From Roseateles depolymerans (GTDB lineage: Bacteria; Pseudomonadota; Gammaproteobacteria; Burkholderiales; Burkholderiaceae_C), in NCBI GenBank assembly GCA_003241055.1, contig QFOD01000005.1, positions 62,001 through 126,000 on the forward strand: a stretch of DNA of 64,000 nucleotides, written 5' to 3'. Numbering within the stretch: the stretch's first letter is position 1; each line of letters opens with the position of its first letter. Below the pieces are notes generated by a model. That model was not told where the DNA came from. It did no database searches and was given only the letters and a program-made list of their open reading frames with translations. Below are positions 9,812 through 20,036 of the stretch, piece after piece. The position numbers and the translations under genes are program-made.

Positions 9812-10447
9812 ATGAGTGTTACCGCTGTCATTGCGCGCACCCCGCGCGCGGCCACCCTGCGCAAGCAGGAAGCCATCCTGGCCGAGGCCGAACGCCAGTT
9901 CGCCCGCTATGGCTTCGAGGGGGTGAGCCTGGATTCCATCGCCGCGACGCTGGCCCTGTCGCGCCAGAACCTGCTGTATCACTGGCCCAGCAAGGAGGAG
10001 CTCTACCGCGCCGTGCTGGACAGCGTGATCGACGAGTGGATGGCCTGCATGACCGACATCGCCGAGGCCGACGAGCCCGAGCAGGCCGTGCATGCCTACA
10101 TCGAGGCCAAGCTGCGCTTCTCGCGCGAGCGCCCCAGCGGCAACGCGGTGTTCACGCGCGAGATCATGGCCGGGGCGCCGCGCTACAGCGATGTGCTGCG
10201 GCACCGGGTGATGCCCATACTGCGTGCCGATGTGGACCGCTTCGAGCGCTGGGCCAACGAGGGCCGCGTGCGCCGGCTGGACTTCACGCACCTGATGTTC
10301 CTGATCTGGGCCTCCACCCAGGCCTATGCCGACCTGGCCCCGCAGTTCTCGCTCTACATGGGCAAGCCGGCGCTGGACCTGGCGGACTTCGAGGCGGCCC
10401 GCGAGCTGATCAGCAGCCTGGTGTGGCACAGCCTGGCACCCACCTGA
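9812..10447 (+). CDS. RutR-like TetR-family transcriptional regulator of pyrimidine degradation
   Basis: 211 aa with an N-terminal TetR helix-turn-helix (EAILAEAERQFARYGFEG then LSRQNLLYHWPSKEELYRAVL). The C-terminal ligand domain resembles RutR: FTREIMAGAP and LIWASTQAYADL. RutR proteins sense uracil or thymine and repress pyrimidine-degradation genes. The gene is divergent from preT, so repression of the preT-preA-permease-hydA-hyuC operon and of itself is the likely role. The frame is open back to 9707, but the homology begins just after the ATG at 9812, and upstream sequence overlaps the preT promoter; ATG 9785 is an alternative. Confidence 0.88.
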   Translation: MSVTAVIARTPRAATLRKQEAILAEAERQFARYGFEGVSLDSIAATLALSRQNLLYHWPSKEELYRAVLDSVIDEWMACMTDIAEADEPEQAVHAYIEAKLRFSRERPSGNAVFTREIMAGAPRYSDVLRHRVMPILRADVDRFERWANEGRVRRLDFTHLMFLIWASTQAYADLAPQFSLYMGKPALDLADFEAARELISSLVWHSLAPT

Positions 10448-10453
10448 GGGGGC

Positions 10454-11701
10454 TCAGTGCAGCAGGCGTGCGGTCTCCAGCGCCTGGGCCAGTGACTGCG
10501 GCCGACCCAGCAGATAGCCCTGGGTCAGCGTGATGCCCAGGCGGGTCAGCATGGCCATCTCGCGTTCGGTCTCCACCCCTTCGGCCACCAGCCGGCCCTG
10601 CGTGGCGCTGGCGAAGTGGCGCAGTGCCACCGCGAGGGCCTGGCGGCTGGGGTCGGCATCGATGCCGCGCGTGATGCTGACGTCGAGCTTGATGATGTCC
10701 GGCGCCAGATTCAGGATGTGGCGAAAGCAGGCATAGCCCGCGCCGGCATCGTCCACGGCCACCCGCAGGCCGGCCGCGCGCAGCGGCGTCACCACGCGGG
10801 CGATGTCCTCGTAGTGGGCCACCTCCTCGTGTTCCGTCACCTCCAGCACGATGCGGCGCAGCGGGTGTGCGGCCAGCAGGCTGGCCAGCCGCGGGTCGAG
10901 CACCGTATTGGGCGAGGCGTTGACGGCGATGTAGAGCGGCTCGGGCAGCTCGCCCAGCCCGGCCAGGGCCAGCGCGATGGCGCGCAGTTCCAGCTCGCAG
11001 CCGCGCGCCACACCGTTGGCCTCGTTGAACCACAGGTCCGGCGAGCGGCTCGGCGCGCAATCGAAGCGGGTCAGGGCCTCGAAGCCGACGACGCGGCGCT
11101 GCGCGATGTTCACGATGGGCTGGTAGTCGGTGTGCATGCCGCCGGGCTGCAGGGCCAGGTCGAGCCGCCCGAACACCTCGGCCTGCGTGCGCTGGTGGCG
11201 GGCTTCACGGTCGATCTGGTCGGACACCAGCTCGGCGAACACGCGCATCGTGGCCAGGTCGCGCGGCGTGAGCGACAGGTCCGGTCGGGTGCTGAAGCAG
11301 CACAGCGTGCCGTAGACCCGGCCATCGCTCAGCCTTATGGGCACGCTCAGGTGGGCGCCCACCGGCAGCGCCAGCGTGACGGGCAGCGTCAGGGCCTCCG
11401 GATGGCGCCTGGCGTCCTGCATCAGCTCGGGCAGGCGGCCGTCCACCACCCGCTGGCAGTAGCTTTCCTCCAGCGGGTCTGACCCGTCCACCCGCAGCAG
11501 GGGTGGCGTGTGTGTGTCGTCCACCTGGCGGAACACCCGTCGCCCTTCGGCGAACTCCGAGATGAAGGCCACCTCCAGCCCGAGGTGTTCGCGCACCGCA
11601 TGCAGGCCGCGGGCCAGCGTGTCGTCCAGCGCTGCGGACGCCGGGTTGGTGAGGCCGGGTCGCGACAGCCGGGTCAGCGCCTCGTCAAAGAGGTTGTCCA
11701 T
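10454..11701 (-). CDS. GAF-EAL cyclic-di-GMP phosphodiesterase
   Basis: 415 aa. Residues about 25-165 look like a GAF sensor domain (SYCQRVVDGRLPELMQDA, GAHLSVPIRLSDGRVYGTL). Residues about 185-410 are an EAL domain. The catalytic set is present: EAL in VVGFEALTRF, the Asn in VNASPNTV, Glu in VLEVTEHEE, the DD of VDDAGAGY, the Lys of IIKLD, the Glu of VAEGVE and the terminal QGYLLGRP. It is therefore probably an active enzyme cleaving c-di-GMP to pGpG under control of a small-molecule or redox signal. No membrane segment is seen. It is convergent with the regulator gene (CTGAG/CTCAG hairpin over the stop codons) and divergent from the next gene. Confidence 0.9.
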   Translation of the reverse strand: MDNLFDEALTRLSRPGLTNPASAALDDTLARGLHAVREHLGLEVAFISEFAEGRRVFRQVDDTHTPPLLRVDGSDPLEESYCQRVVDGRLPELMQDARRHPEALTLPVTLALPVGAHLSVPIRLSDGRVYGTLCCFSTRPDLSLTPRDLATMRVFAELVSDQIDREARHQRTQAEVFGRLDLALQPGGMHTDYQPIVNIAQRRVVGFEALTRFDCAPSRSPDLWFNEANGVARGCELELRAIALALAGLGELPEPLYIAVNASPNTVLDPRLASLLAAHPLRRIVLEVTEHEEVAHYEDIARVVTPLRAAGLRVAVDDAGAGYACFRHILNLAPDIIKLDVSITRGIDADPSRQALAVALRHFASATQGRLVAEGVETEREMAMLTRLGITLTQGYLLGRPQSLAQALETARLLH

Positions 11702-11879
11702 GGGATGCTCCCCCCTACGCGCCGGTGCCGGCCTGCGCCAGCTGCCGACGCGTTCAATGTGCGTTGCATTCGATCACAGGGGCCTGGCGCGGGGAATGCC
11801 TGCGAGCCCCTTCATCGACAAGGTGCAGGGTGGCCGTGGCACATTGCGTGACCTTGCCCTTGACTCCACAGGTTCCGCG

Positions 11880-12173
11880 ATGATTCTCGAGATTGCCGAC
11901 ATCCGCATCCACCCCGGCCAGCAGGCGGCCTTCGAAGCTGCGCTGCGTGAAGGCATCGCCACGGCGCTGTCCCGGTCGCCCGGCTTCATCCGTGCGAGCG
12001 TGCAGCGGGGCATCGAGTCGCCGGAGCGCTATGTGCTGCAGGTCGAGTGGGAAACGCTGGCTGCGCACACCGAGGTGTTCCGCGGCGGCCCGCTGTTCAC
12101 GGCCTGGCGAGGCATCGTCGGCGGCTTCTTTGCGCAGCCGCCGCATGTGGAGCACTTCGAGCAGGCGGTGTGA
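11880..12173 (+). CDS. Antibiotic-biosynthesis-monooxygenase (ABM) domain protein
   Basis: 97 aa, a single dimeric alpha+beta barrel domain: MILEIADIRIHPGQ start, a long first helix (AFEAALREGIATAL), the SPGFIRASVQRG turn, and YVLQVEWETLAAHTEVF near the end. Small ABM proteins act as cofactor-free oxygenases, haem or quinone handlers, or have unknown roles; the sequence does not say which. I chose the ATG at 11880 because homology begins exactly there. It is divergent from the GAF-EAL gene with 178 bases between them and no close operon partner. Confidence 0.75.
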   Translation: MILEIADIRIHPGQQAAFEAALREGIATALSRSPGFIRASVQRGIESPERYVLQVEWETLAAHTEVFRGGPLFTAWRGIVGGFFAQPPHVEHFEQAV

Positions 12174-12180
12174 GGGGCCC

Positions 12181-12198
12181 AGGCCGCCTCGGCGGCCT
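12181..12198. terminator. Hairpin between convergent genes
   Basis: A perfect 8-bp stem AGGCCGCC (12181-12188) with GGCGGCCT (12191-12198) and a two-base spacer fills the gap between the stop codons of two convergent genes. It may end transcription from both sides, although no T-run follows on either strand. Confidence 0.4.
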
Positions 12199-13409
12199 CA
12201 GAGCTTGAGCAGGGCGTCGAGGTTGACCCGCAGCTTCAGCTCCTGCGGGGCTAGGCTGGCCGTGATCGCGTGGGCCGCCTGGCGGGTGTCCCGCGGGACG
12301 GGGTGGGACAGCGGCGTGCCGCTCTTGCCGATCAGGGCAGCCACCAGCGGCTCGCTGGCGCTGTAGCCGCGCTTGAACACCAGGCCGACCTCGCCATCGG
12401 CCAGTCGCACGACGCTGCCCGGCGGGTACAGCCCCACGGCCTTGATCAGGGCCGCCCCGGCTTCGTCGGGCTGCTGGTTCTCGTCCAGATAGACCGCGCG
12501 TGCCGCCGCCGCGCCGCTCATGGCCGTGCGGGTTCGCCGCGGGGCCAGCCGGGCGCCGTAGATGTCGATGCGGCGCAGCAGTCGGGCCAGTTGCTCACCC
12601 GGCGCACGCGTGCCCAGCGGGCCCGGGCCGGCGTCATGGTGCAGCCGCACGGCTTCCAGCCACGCGGGGTCGCGCACGCCCAGCGCCTGCAGCCGGCGAG
12701 CGGCGTGCTCGCCGTGGGCGTTCAGCGCCTGCCGCTGGGCGAGTGAGGCGGGCTCGGCCTGCTGGGCCAGGCGGTCGTGGGCCGGGCCGGCGCCATAGTT
12801 CATCGTCAGCGCCGCCCCGTGCAGGGCGGATCGCTGCTCGGCATTCAGGGACAGCTGGGCGGCGACCAGCTCGGCCAGCAGCAGCGTCAGCAGCGCATGA
12901 CGGGCGCTGTAGTCCTGGAAGGACTGTCCGCTTTCGTAGACCAGCTGCAGCAGCGTCGCATCGGGCTGGCTGCGGGCGCGCGCCAGCAGGCGGTCGCGCA
13001 GCCGGGCCAGCCGGGGCTCGAAGTCGGCCGGCTCGGCCTCGCGCAGCAGCAGGTGGGTGTGCAGCAGCAGGTCGGCCCAGGCCTCGCGCGGCGGCAGTTC
13101 GACCCGGCTGGCCGGCGGGTCGAAGCGGAACTGCACCTCGGCATTGGCGATCTCCGTCAGCACGGCGTCCTGGTGCATCAGCGTGTCCATGCGATGGGCC
13201 AGCGCCTTCTGGTATTCGGCCGTGTCCTCGGGCCGCACCCAGGCGCCACCGTCGATCAGGCTGCGCACCAGCGGCGAGTCGCGCAACACCTGGCCACGCG
13301 CAAACATCAGCTTGCCGGCAGCGTCGTAGATGTCGTAGGGCAGGGTCATGCCCAGGCGCAGCATGCGCGGGGGCAGTTGGAGCAGTTCGGCAGGCATGGA
13401 GCCGGCCAT
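12198..13409 (-). CDS. Degenerate HD-GYP-like domain protein
   Basis: 403 aa from ATG 13409 (MAGSMPAELL); ATG 13397 is equally possible. The N-terminal part (LRLGMTLPYDIYDAAGKLMFARGQVL) is the short beta-rich segment usual before HD-GYP domains. The central and C-terminal parts follow the HD-GYP layout (YSARHALLTLLLAELVA, HGEHAARRLQALG, VRLHHDAGPGPLG, LARLLRRIDIYGARLAPRR). However, the HD dyad position reads HGAALTMNYGAGP, and the GYP loop is altered. It is thus probably not a phosphodiesterase but a c-di-GMP sensor or scaffold. A longer frame to 13529 would overlap the SAH riboswitch and is rejected. Convergent with the ABM gene. Confidence 0.65.
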   Translation of the reverse strand: MAGSMPAELLQLPPRMLRLGMTLPYDIYDAAGKLMFARGQVLRDSPLVRSLIDGGAWVRPEDTAEYQKALAHRMDTLMHQDAVLTEIANAEVQFRFDPPASRVELPPREAWADLLLHTHLLLREAEPADFEPRLARLRDRLLARARSQPDATLLQLVYESGQSFQDYSARHALLTLLLAELVAAQLSLNAEQRSALHGAALTMNYGAGPAHDRLAQQAEPASLAQRQALNAHGEHAARRLQALGVRDPAWLEAVRLHHDAGPGPLGTRAPGEQLARLLRRIDIYGARLAPRRTRTAMSGAAAARAVYLDENQQPDEAGAALIKAVGLYPPGSVVRLADGEVGLVFKRGYSASEPLVAALIGKSGTPLSHPVPRDTRQAAHAITASLAPQELKLRVNLDALLKL

Positions 13410-13481
13410 TGTGTGCCGTGCGTCGCGCACCGCAAGCGAATCCGTACGGGGCGCGGGCGGCGGCCTGCGTAAAATTGCGTC

Positions 13482-13541
13482 ATCCGAGGAGCGCTGCGAG
13501 GGCCCGCCCCCAGGCTCGGACCTAGACAACGGCGCTCACCG
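13482..13541 (+). promoter_or_regulatory. S-adenosylhomocysteine (SAH) riboswitch aptamer upstream of metH
   Basis: The stretch fits the SAH (ahcY-type) riboswitch. P1 is TCCGAG (13483-13488) pairing with CTCGGA (13515-13520). It contains the conserved GGAGCGCTGC (13488-13497) and CCCAGG before the P1 closing strand. The 3' block CAACGGCGCTCACC (13528-13541 region) lets GAGCGC (13489-13494) pair with GCGCTC (13532-13537) as a pseudoknot. Known members occur upstream of ahcY and metH in beta- and gammaproteobacteria and raise expression when SAH accumulates, so that homocysteine is remethylated. The position, about 50 bases before the metH start, fits exactly. Confidence 0.92.
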
Positions 13542-13550
13542 AACCCCCTT

Positions 13551-13575
13551 GGCGGTCACGGTGAGCGTGGCCGCC
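13551..13575 (+). promoter_or_regulatory. Expression-platform hairpin of the SAH riboswitch
   Basis: GGCGGTCACG (13551-13560) pairs with CGTGGCCGCC (13566-13575), one G-U pair included, with a GTGAG loop. The segment 13559-13568 is also complementary to 13532-13541, the 3' strand of the aptamer pseudoknot, so this hairpin and an anti-aptamer helix are mutually exclusive. No T-run follows, so control of translation start or Rho access is more likely than intrinsic termination. Confidence 0.6.
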
Positions 13576-13591
13576 CCAGAGCTTTCAGCGA

Positions 13592-16315
<2,724 letters not shown>

Positions 16316-16423
16316 GTGGCCCATCAGCCGGCCGCCGCCCGCAGGGTGGCAAGGCCTTGTCCTACACGGCACCAGGGCGCGGGCGCGCATGCTGTAGCCA
16401 TAGTTCAGATCATGGAGTCACGC

Positions 16424-17080
16424 ATGCAATCCGCTCACCCTTCCACCCCCGCCCTGAAGTCCACGCAGATCGTGGCCGGCGTTGCGGTCGTGCTGGCGCT
16501 GCTGGGCGGCGCCTATGCCGTGGGCCGCTCGCAGGCGCCGATCGAGCCCGCACCGGCCACTGAGTCGCAGGCGTCGCCCGATGAAGGCCGGGACACGGCG
16601 GCAACGGCCAAGGAGTCGGCCGCCAAGGCGCCTGTGGTGGTCGCGCAAGCTCCGACCCCGTCGCGCCGCGAGACCGCATCGCCGGCATCGCGCGAGACGG
16701 CCCCGCTCAGCCCGGCAGAACGCGAGCGCCAGACGCTCGCCAGTCTGTGCGAACGCTGCGCGCTGGTGACGGATGTCCACACCGAGAGCCGTCGTGGCCA
16801 GGGCAGCGGCCTGGGTGCGGTGGGCGGCGCCGTGGTGGGCGGCCTGCTGGGCAATATGGTGGGCGGCGGCAACGGCCGCAAGCTGGCCACCGTGGGCGGC
16901 GCCGTGGCCGGCGGCTATGCCGGCAACGAGATCGAGAAGAACCAGAAGACCCACACCGTCTGGGTGGTGCAGGCCAAGGACCGTGACGGTCAGGTGCACC
17001 GCTTCGAGCGCAGCAGTGATCCGGGTGTGCAGTCGGGCGACCAGATCAGCCTGCACGAGGGCGGCTTCAGCCCCCGCTGA
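16424..17080 (+). CDS. Glycine-zipper (17-kDa-antigen-type) membrane/envelope protein
   Basis: 218 aa. An N-terminal membrane anchor (IVAGVAVVLALLGGAYAVG, about 15-33) is followed by a Pro/Ala/Glu-rich linker. Then comes a CERC motif and a glycine zipper (GLGAVGGAVVGGLLGNMVGG and TVGGAVAGGYAGNEIEK). This is the Rick_17kDa / glycine-zipper 2TM arrangement seen in SlyB-like envelope proteins. The C-terminal part (HTVWVVQAKDRDGQVHRF) is a small beta domain common in this family. A GGAG box six bases upstream supports ATG 16424 over ATG 16412. The function is structural or stress-related at best; no specific role can be read. Confidence 0.75.
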   Translation: MQSAHPSTPALKSTQIVAGVAVVLALLGGAYAVGRSQAPIEPAPATESQASPDEGRDTAATAKESAAKAPVVVAQAPTPSRRETASPASRETAPLSPAERERQTLASLCERCALVTDVHTESRRGQGSGLGAVGGAVVGGLLGNMVGGGNGRKLATVGGAVAGGYAGNEIEKNQKTHTVWVVQAKDRDGQVHRFERSSDPGVQSGDQISLHEGGFSPR

Positions 17081-17101
17081 GCGCAGGCCCGGGCGCTGGC
17101 C

Positions 17102-18619
17102 TCAGTCGCCACTGGCGCCGGGCAGCCCGCGGCGCAGCTGGATGGCCTCGGCCATATGTGCTGCGCTGACGGTCTGCGCGTCGGCCAGGTCGGCAATCGT
17201 GCGGGCCACGCGCTGGATGCGGTGAAAGCTGCGTGCCGACCAGCCCAGCCGCTCGGCCGAGCGCTCCAGCAGGCTTCTGGCGGCGTCGTCCAGCCCGGCC
17301 AGGCGGGCCAGGTCGGGCGGGGCCAGCTGGGCATTCGCGCTGCCCTGCCGGGCCCATGCCCGGGCGCGGGCGGCAGCCACGCGCGTGGCGACGGCTGCGG
17401 TGGACGGGCCTGGGGACAGGTCTTGCAGGTCGCGGGGCGGAATCATCGGCACCTCGACGAGCAGATCCAGCCGGTCCAGCAGGGGGCCGCTGAGCCGGCC
17501 CTGGTAGCGCGCCACCTGATCCGGTGAGCAGCGGCAGGCTTTCAGAGGGTTGCCGAGCTGGCCACACGGGCAGGGGTTCATCGCGGCGACGAGCTGGAAG
17601 CGAGCCGGGAATTCCGCCTGACGCGCGGCGCGCGAGATCAGGATGCGGCCGGTTTCCAGCGGCTCACGCAGCGCCTCCAGCGCGGCGCGTGGGAACTCCG
17701 GCAACTCGTCCAAGAACAGCACCCCGTGCAGGGCCAGCGAGATCTCGCCGGGCCGGGGGGGCGAGCCCCCGCCCACCAGCGCGACGCTGGAGGCGGAGTG
17801 ATGCGGCGTGCGAAAGGGGCGCTGCCCCCAGCGGGCCAGTTCGAACTGCCCGGCCAGGCTGAGCAGCGCGGCGGACTCCAGCGCGGCGCTGTCGTCCAGC
17901 GCCGGCAGCAGGCCGGGCAGGCGCTGGGCCAGCATGGATTTGCCCGTGCCGGGCGGGCCGACGAACAGCAGGCTGTGCCCGCCGGCCGCCGCTACCTCCA
18001 GCGCACGCTTGGGGCCGGCCTGGCCCTTGACGTCCGCGAGGTCCGGCAAGTTCGGCGCCAAGGGGCGTGGTCGGGTGGCGGTGCGGGGCAGGGCGGCACC
18101 GTCGGGCTGCAGCGCCGCCACGACGTCCAGCAGATGGGCCGCTTCGCGCACGACCAGGCCTTCCACCAGGGCCGCTTCGGCCGCACTGTCGATGGGCAGC
18201 AGCAGTTCGCGCGGCGCAGGCATCTGGCGCAGGGCCAGGGCCATGGCGAGCGCCCCGCGCACGGGGCGCAGTTCGCCGGCCAGCGAGAGCTCGCCGGCGC
18301 ATTCCATGCCGGCCAGTCGGGCCGGGTCCAGTTGACCGTCTGCGGCCAGCAGCCCCAGCGCCATCGGCAGATCGAAGCGCCCCCCCTCCTTGGGCAGGTC
18401 GGCTGGCGCGAGGTTGACGGTGATGCGGCGGTTGTGAGGAAAGCTCAGCCCGCTGCTCTGCAGGGCGGCGCGTACGCGCTCACGGGCCTCCTTGACCTCG
18501 GTGTCCGCGAGACCGACGACGGTGAACGACGGCAGCCCGTTGGCCAGATGGACCTCGACGGTGACCGGCGCAGCGGCCAGGCCGTCCAGCGCGCGGCTGT
18601 GCACGATGGCGAGGCTCAT
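17102..18619 (-). CDS. comM: YifB/ComM family Mg-chelatase-like AAA+ ATPase
   Basis: 505 aa. The N-terminal LonC-like ChlI domain (VEVHLANGLPSFTVVGLAD) is followed by an AAA+ Mg-chelatase domain with Walker A GPPGTGKSML, the VGGGSPPRPGEISLA loop, Walker B GVLFLDELPEF and MNPCPCGQLGN. The C-terminal helical domain carries SARSFHRIQRVARTIADL. ComM is a hexameric helicase promoting branch migration during natural transformation in the characterised species. It is complete and convergent with the preceding glycine-zipper gene. The opposite side faces the nitrogen-regulated region. Confidence 0.94.
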   Translation of the reverse strand: MSLAIVHSRALDGLAAAPVTVEVHLANGLPSFTVVGLADTEVKEARERVRAALQSSGLSFPHNRRITVNLAPADLPKEGGRFDLPMALGLLAADGQLDPARLAGMECAGELSLAGELRPVRGALAMALALRQMPAPRELLLPIDSAAEAALVEGLVVREAAHLLDVVAALQPDGAALPRTATRPRPLAPNLPDLADVKGQAGPKRALEVAAAGGHSLLFVGPPGTGKSMLAQRLPGLLPALDDSAALESAALLSLAGQFELARWGQRPFRTPHHSASSVALVGGGSPPRPGEISLALHGVLFLDELPEFPRAALEALREPLETGRILISRAARQAEFPARFQLVAAMNPCPCGQLGNPLKACRCSPDQVARYQGRLSGPLLDRLDLLVEVPMIPPRDLQDLSPGPSTAAVATRVAAARARAWARQGSANAQLAPPDLARLAGLDDAARSLLERSAERLGWSARSFHRIQRVARTIADLADAQTVSAAHMAEAIQLRRGLPGASGD

Positions 18620-18740
18620 CGGTGGTCTCCGGGCGCTTGGCCGGCCGAGGCCGGGCTGGATGGCGGCATCGTCGTCTCCCTGGCTGCCGGTCAGTCTAGG
18701 ACCTGTGTCGCCGGACGTCAGCGGGCCTTGTTACCTGAAT

Positions 18741-18791
18741 TGCACCAAACAAGGGCTTTCGTGGGCCCAAAGGCGAGCGCCAAATTGGTGC
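18741..18791 (+). promoter_or_regulatory. Predicted NtrC enhancer sites
   Basis: The NtrC dyad is GCACC-N5-GGTGC. Site 2 (18777-18791) reads GCGCC-AAATT-GGTGC, 9 of 10 conserved bases. Site 1 (18742-18756) reads GCACC-AAACA-AGGGC, 8 of 10. Both lie about 65-110 bases upstream of a sigma-54 promoter and about 36 bp apart, the usual layout for NtrC activation under nitrogen limitation. Confidence 0.7.
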
Positions 18792-18851
18792 GCAAGCCTA
18801 TCGAGGGGCGCAACCTCACCGCTTTCGTGCGTTTGCATGGGGCGGCGGCGT

Positions 18852-18867
18852 TGGCACGGAAGCTGCA
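18852..18867 (+). promoter_or_regulatory. Sigma-54 (RpoN) promoter of the porin-glnK-amtB operon
   Basis: TTGGCACG (18851-18858) followed by CTGCA (18863-18867) matches the -24/-12 element. The invariant GG (18853-18854) and GC (18865-18866) are separated by exactly ten bases. Transcription would start near 18878, 37 bases before the porin ATG. With the NtrC-like sites upstream, this marks a nitrogen-starvation operon. Confidence 0.82.
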
Positions 18868-18914
18868 ATGCGCTGTCCGACTACATCCTGACATGTCCAC
18901 AAAGGAGATTTGCC

Positions 18915-19649
18915 ATGAAGTTGACCCCCTCGCTGCTGATCCTGGCGCTGTCTGCTGCCGCGCTGCCGGCGTTCGCTGACGAGCCGGCACCGGCCGCGGA
19001 CCCGCTGTCGTTCAACATCGGCGCGGTGAGCGACTATCGCTATCGCGGTATCTCCCAGACCCGCCTGAAGCCGGCGCTGCAGGGCGGCATCGACTACGCG
19101 CATTCTTCGGGTTTCTACGTCGGCACCTGGGCGTCGACGATCAAGTGGATCAAGGATGCCGGCGGTAGCGGCGACCTCGAGTGGGATCTGTACGGCGGCT
19201 ACAAGACCGAGGTGGCGCCGGGGCTGACCGTGGATGTCGGCGTGCTGCAGTACTACTACCCGAGCAACAAGCTGGCGACCAGCGCCAACACCTTCGAGGT
19301 GTACGGCGCAGTGAGCTACGGCCCGGTCACCGCCAAGTATTCGCATGGCACGACCAACCTCTTCGGCGTGCCGGACAGCAAGAACAGCGGCTACCTGGAC
19401 GTGTCCGCCAACTTCGACATCGGCGGCGGAATGACGCTGACGCCGCACGTGGGCCATCAGACCGTGAAGCACACCTCCGTGGCTTCCTACACCGACTACT
19501 CCGTCACCTTGGCCAAGGACTTCTCCGGCCTGGTGGTGAGCGCGGCCGTGGTGGGCACCGACGCAGACAAGGGCTTCTACGCCAGCCCGGCGAACGGCAA
19601 GTTCATGGGCAAGACCACGCTGGTGGTCGGCCTGAAGAAGACCTTCTGA
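18915..19649 (+). CDS. TorF-family putative outer-membrane porin (TIGR02001-like)
   Basis: 244 aa with a signal peptide (MKLTPSLLILALSAAALPAFA). The mature part has alternating beta-strand character and the family signature FNIGAVSDYRYRGISQT, GGIDYAHSSGFYVGTWAS, and a C-terminal strand ending in Phe (LVVGLKKTF). These proteins are predicted outer-membrane barrels of unknown substrate, often beside glnK-amtB. An AAAGGAG box seven bases before ATG 18915 supports the start. First gene of the sigma-54 operon, 16 bases before glnK, so it probably admits a nitrogen source such as ammonium or an amine, an inference from context. Confidence 0.82.
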   Translation: MKLTPSLLILALSAAALPAFADEPAPAADPLSFNIGAVSDYRYRGISQTRLKPALQGGIDYAHSSGFYVGTWASTIKWIKDAGGSGDLEWDLYGGYKTEVAPGLTVDVGVLQYYYPSNKLATSANTFEVYGAVSYGPVTAKYSHGTTNLFGVPDSKNSGYLDVSANFDIGGGMTLTPHVGHQTVKHTSVASYTDYSVTLAKDFSGLVVSAAVVGTDADKGFYASPANGKFMGKTTLVVGLKKTF

Positions 19650-19665
19650 TTCATTGGAGCGCGAC

Positions 19666-20004
19666 ATGAAATTGATCACCGCCGTCATCAAGCCCTTCAA
19701 GCTGGACGAAGTGCGTGAAGCCCTGAGCGCCATCGGCGTACAGGGCCTGACGGTCACCGAAGTCAAGGGCTTCGGCCGCCAGAAGGGCCACACCGAGCTG
19801 TACCGGGGCGCCGAGTACGTCGTCGACTTCCTGCCCAAGGTCAAGATCGAGGCCGCCGTGAACGATGACGTCGTCGAACGCGTCATCGAGGCGATCGAGT
19901 CTTCCGCGCGCACCGGCAAGATCGGCGACGGCAAGATCTTCGTGTCGCCGCTGGACCAGGTGGTCCGCATCCGTACCGGCGAGACCGGCAACGACGCCCT
20001 CTGA
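19666..20004 (+). CDS. glnK: PII nitrogen regulatory protein GlnK
   Basis: 112 aa, exactly the PII length. The T-loop carries the uridylylation site Tyr51 in YRGAEYVVDFLPK, and the C-terminal signature (GDGKIFVSPLDQVVRIRTGE) is present. It binds ATP/ADP and 2-oxoglutarate and plugs AmtB when nitrogen is plentiful. A TTG codon four codons upstream (19654) is in frame, but ATG 19666 gives the conserved MKLITAVIKPFKLDEV start. Second gene of the operon, 32 bases before amtB. Confidence 0.97.
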   Translation: MKLITAVIKPFKLDEVREALSAIGVQGLTVTEVKGFGRQKGHTELYRGAEYVVDFLPKVKIEAAVNDDVVERVIEAIESSARTGKIGDGKIFVSPLDQVVRIRTGETGNDAL

Positions 20005-20036
20005 GATTCAGTACGAACCCGTTGGAGAAACCGCAA

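Noticed and set aside
13410..13529. N-terminal extension of the HD-GYP-like protein
   Set aside because: It would read through the antisense of the SAH riboswitch and adds no conserved residues.
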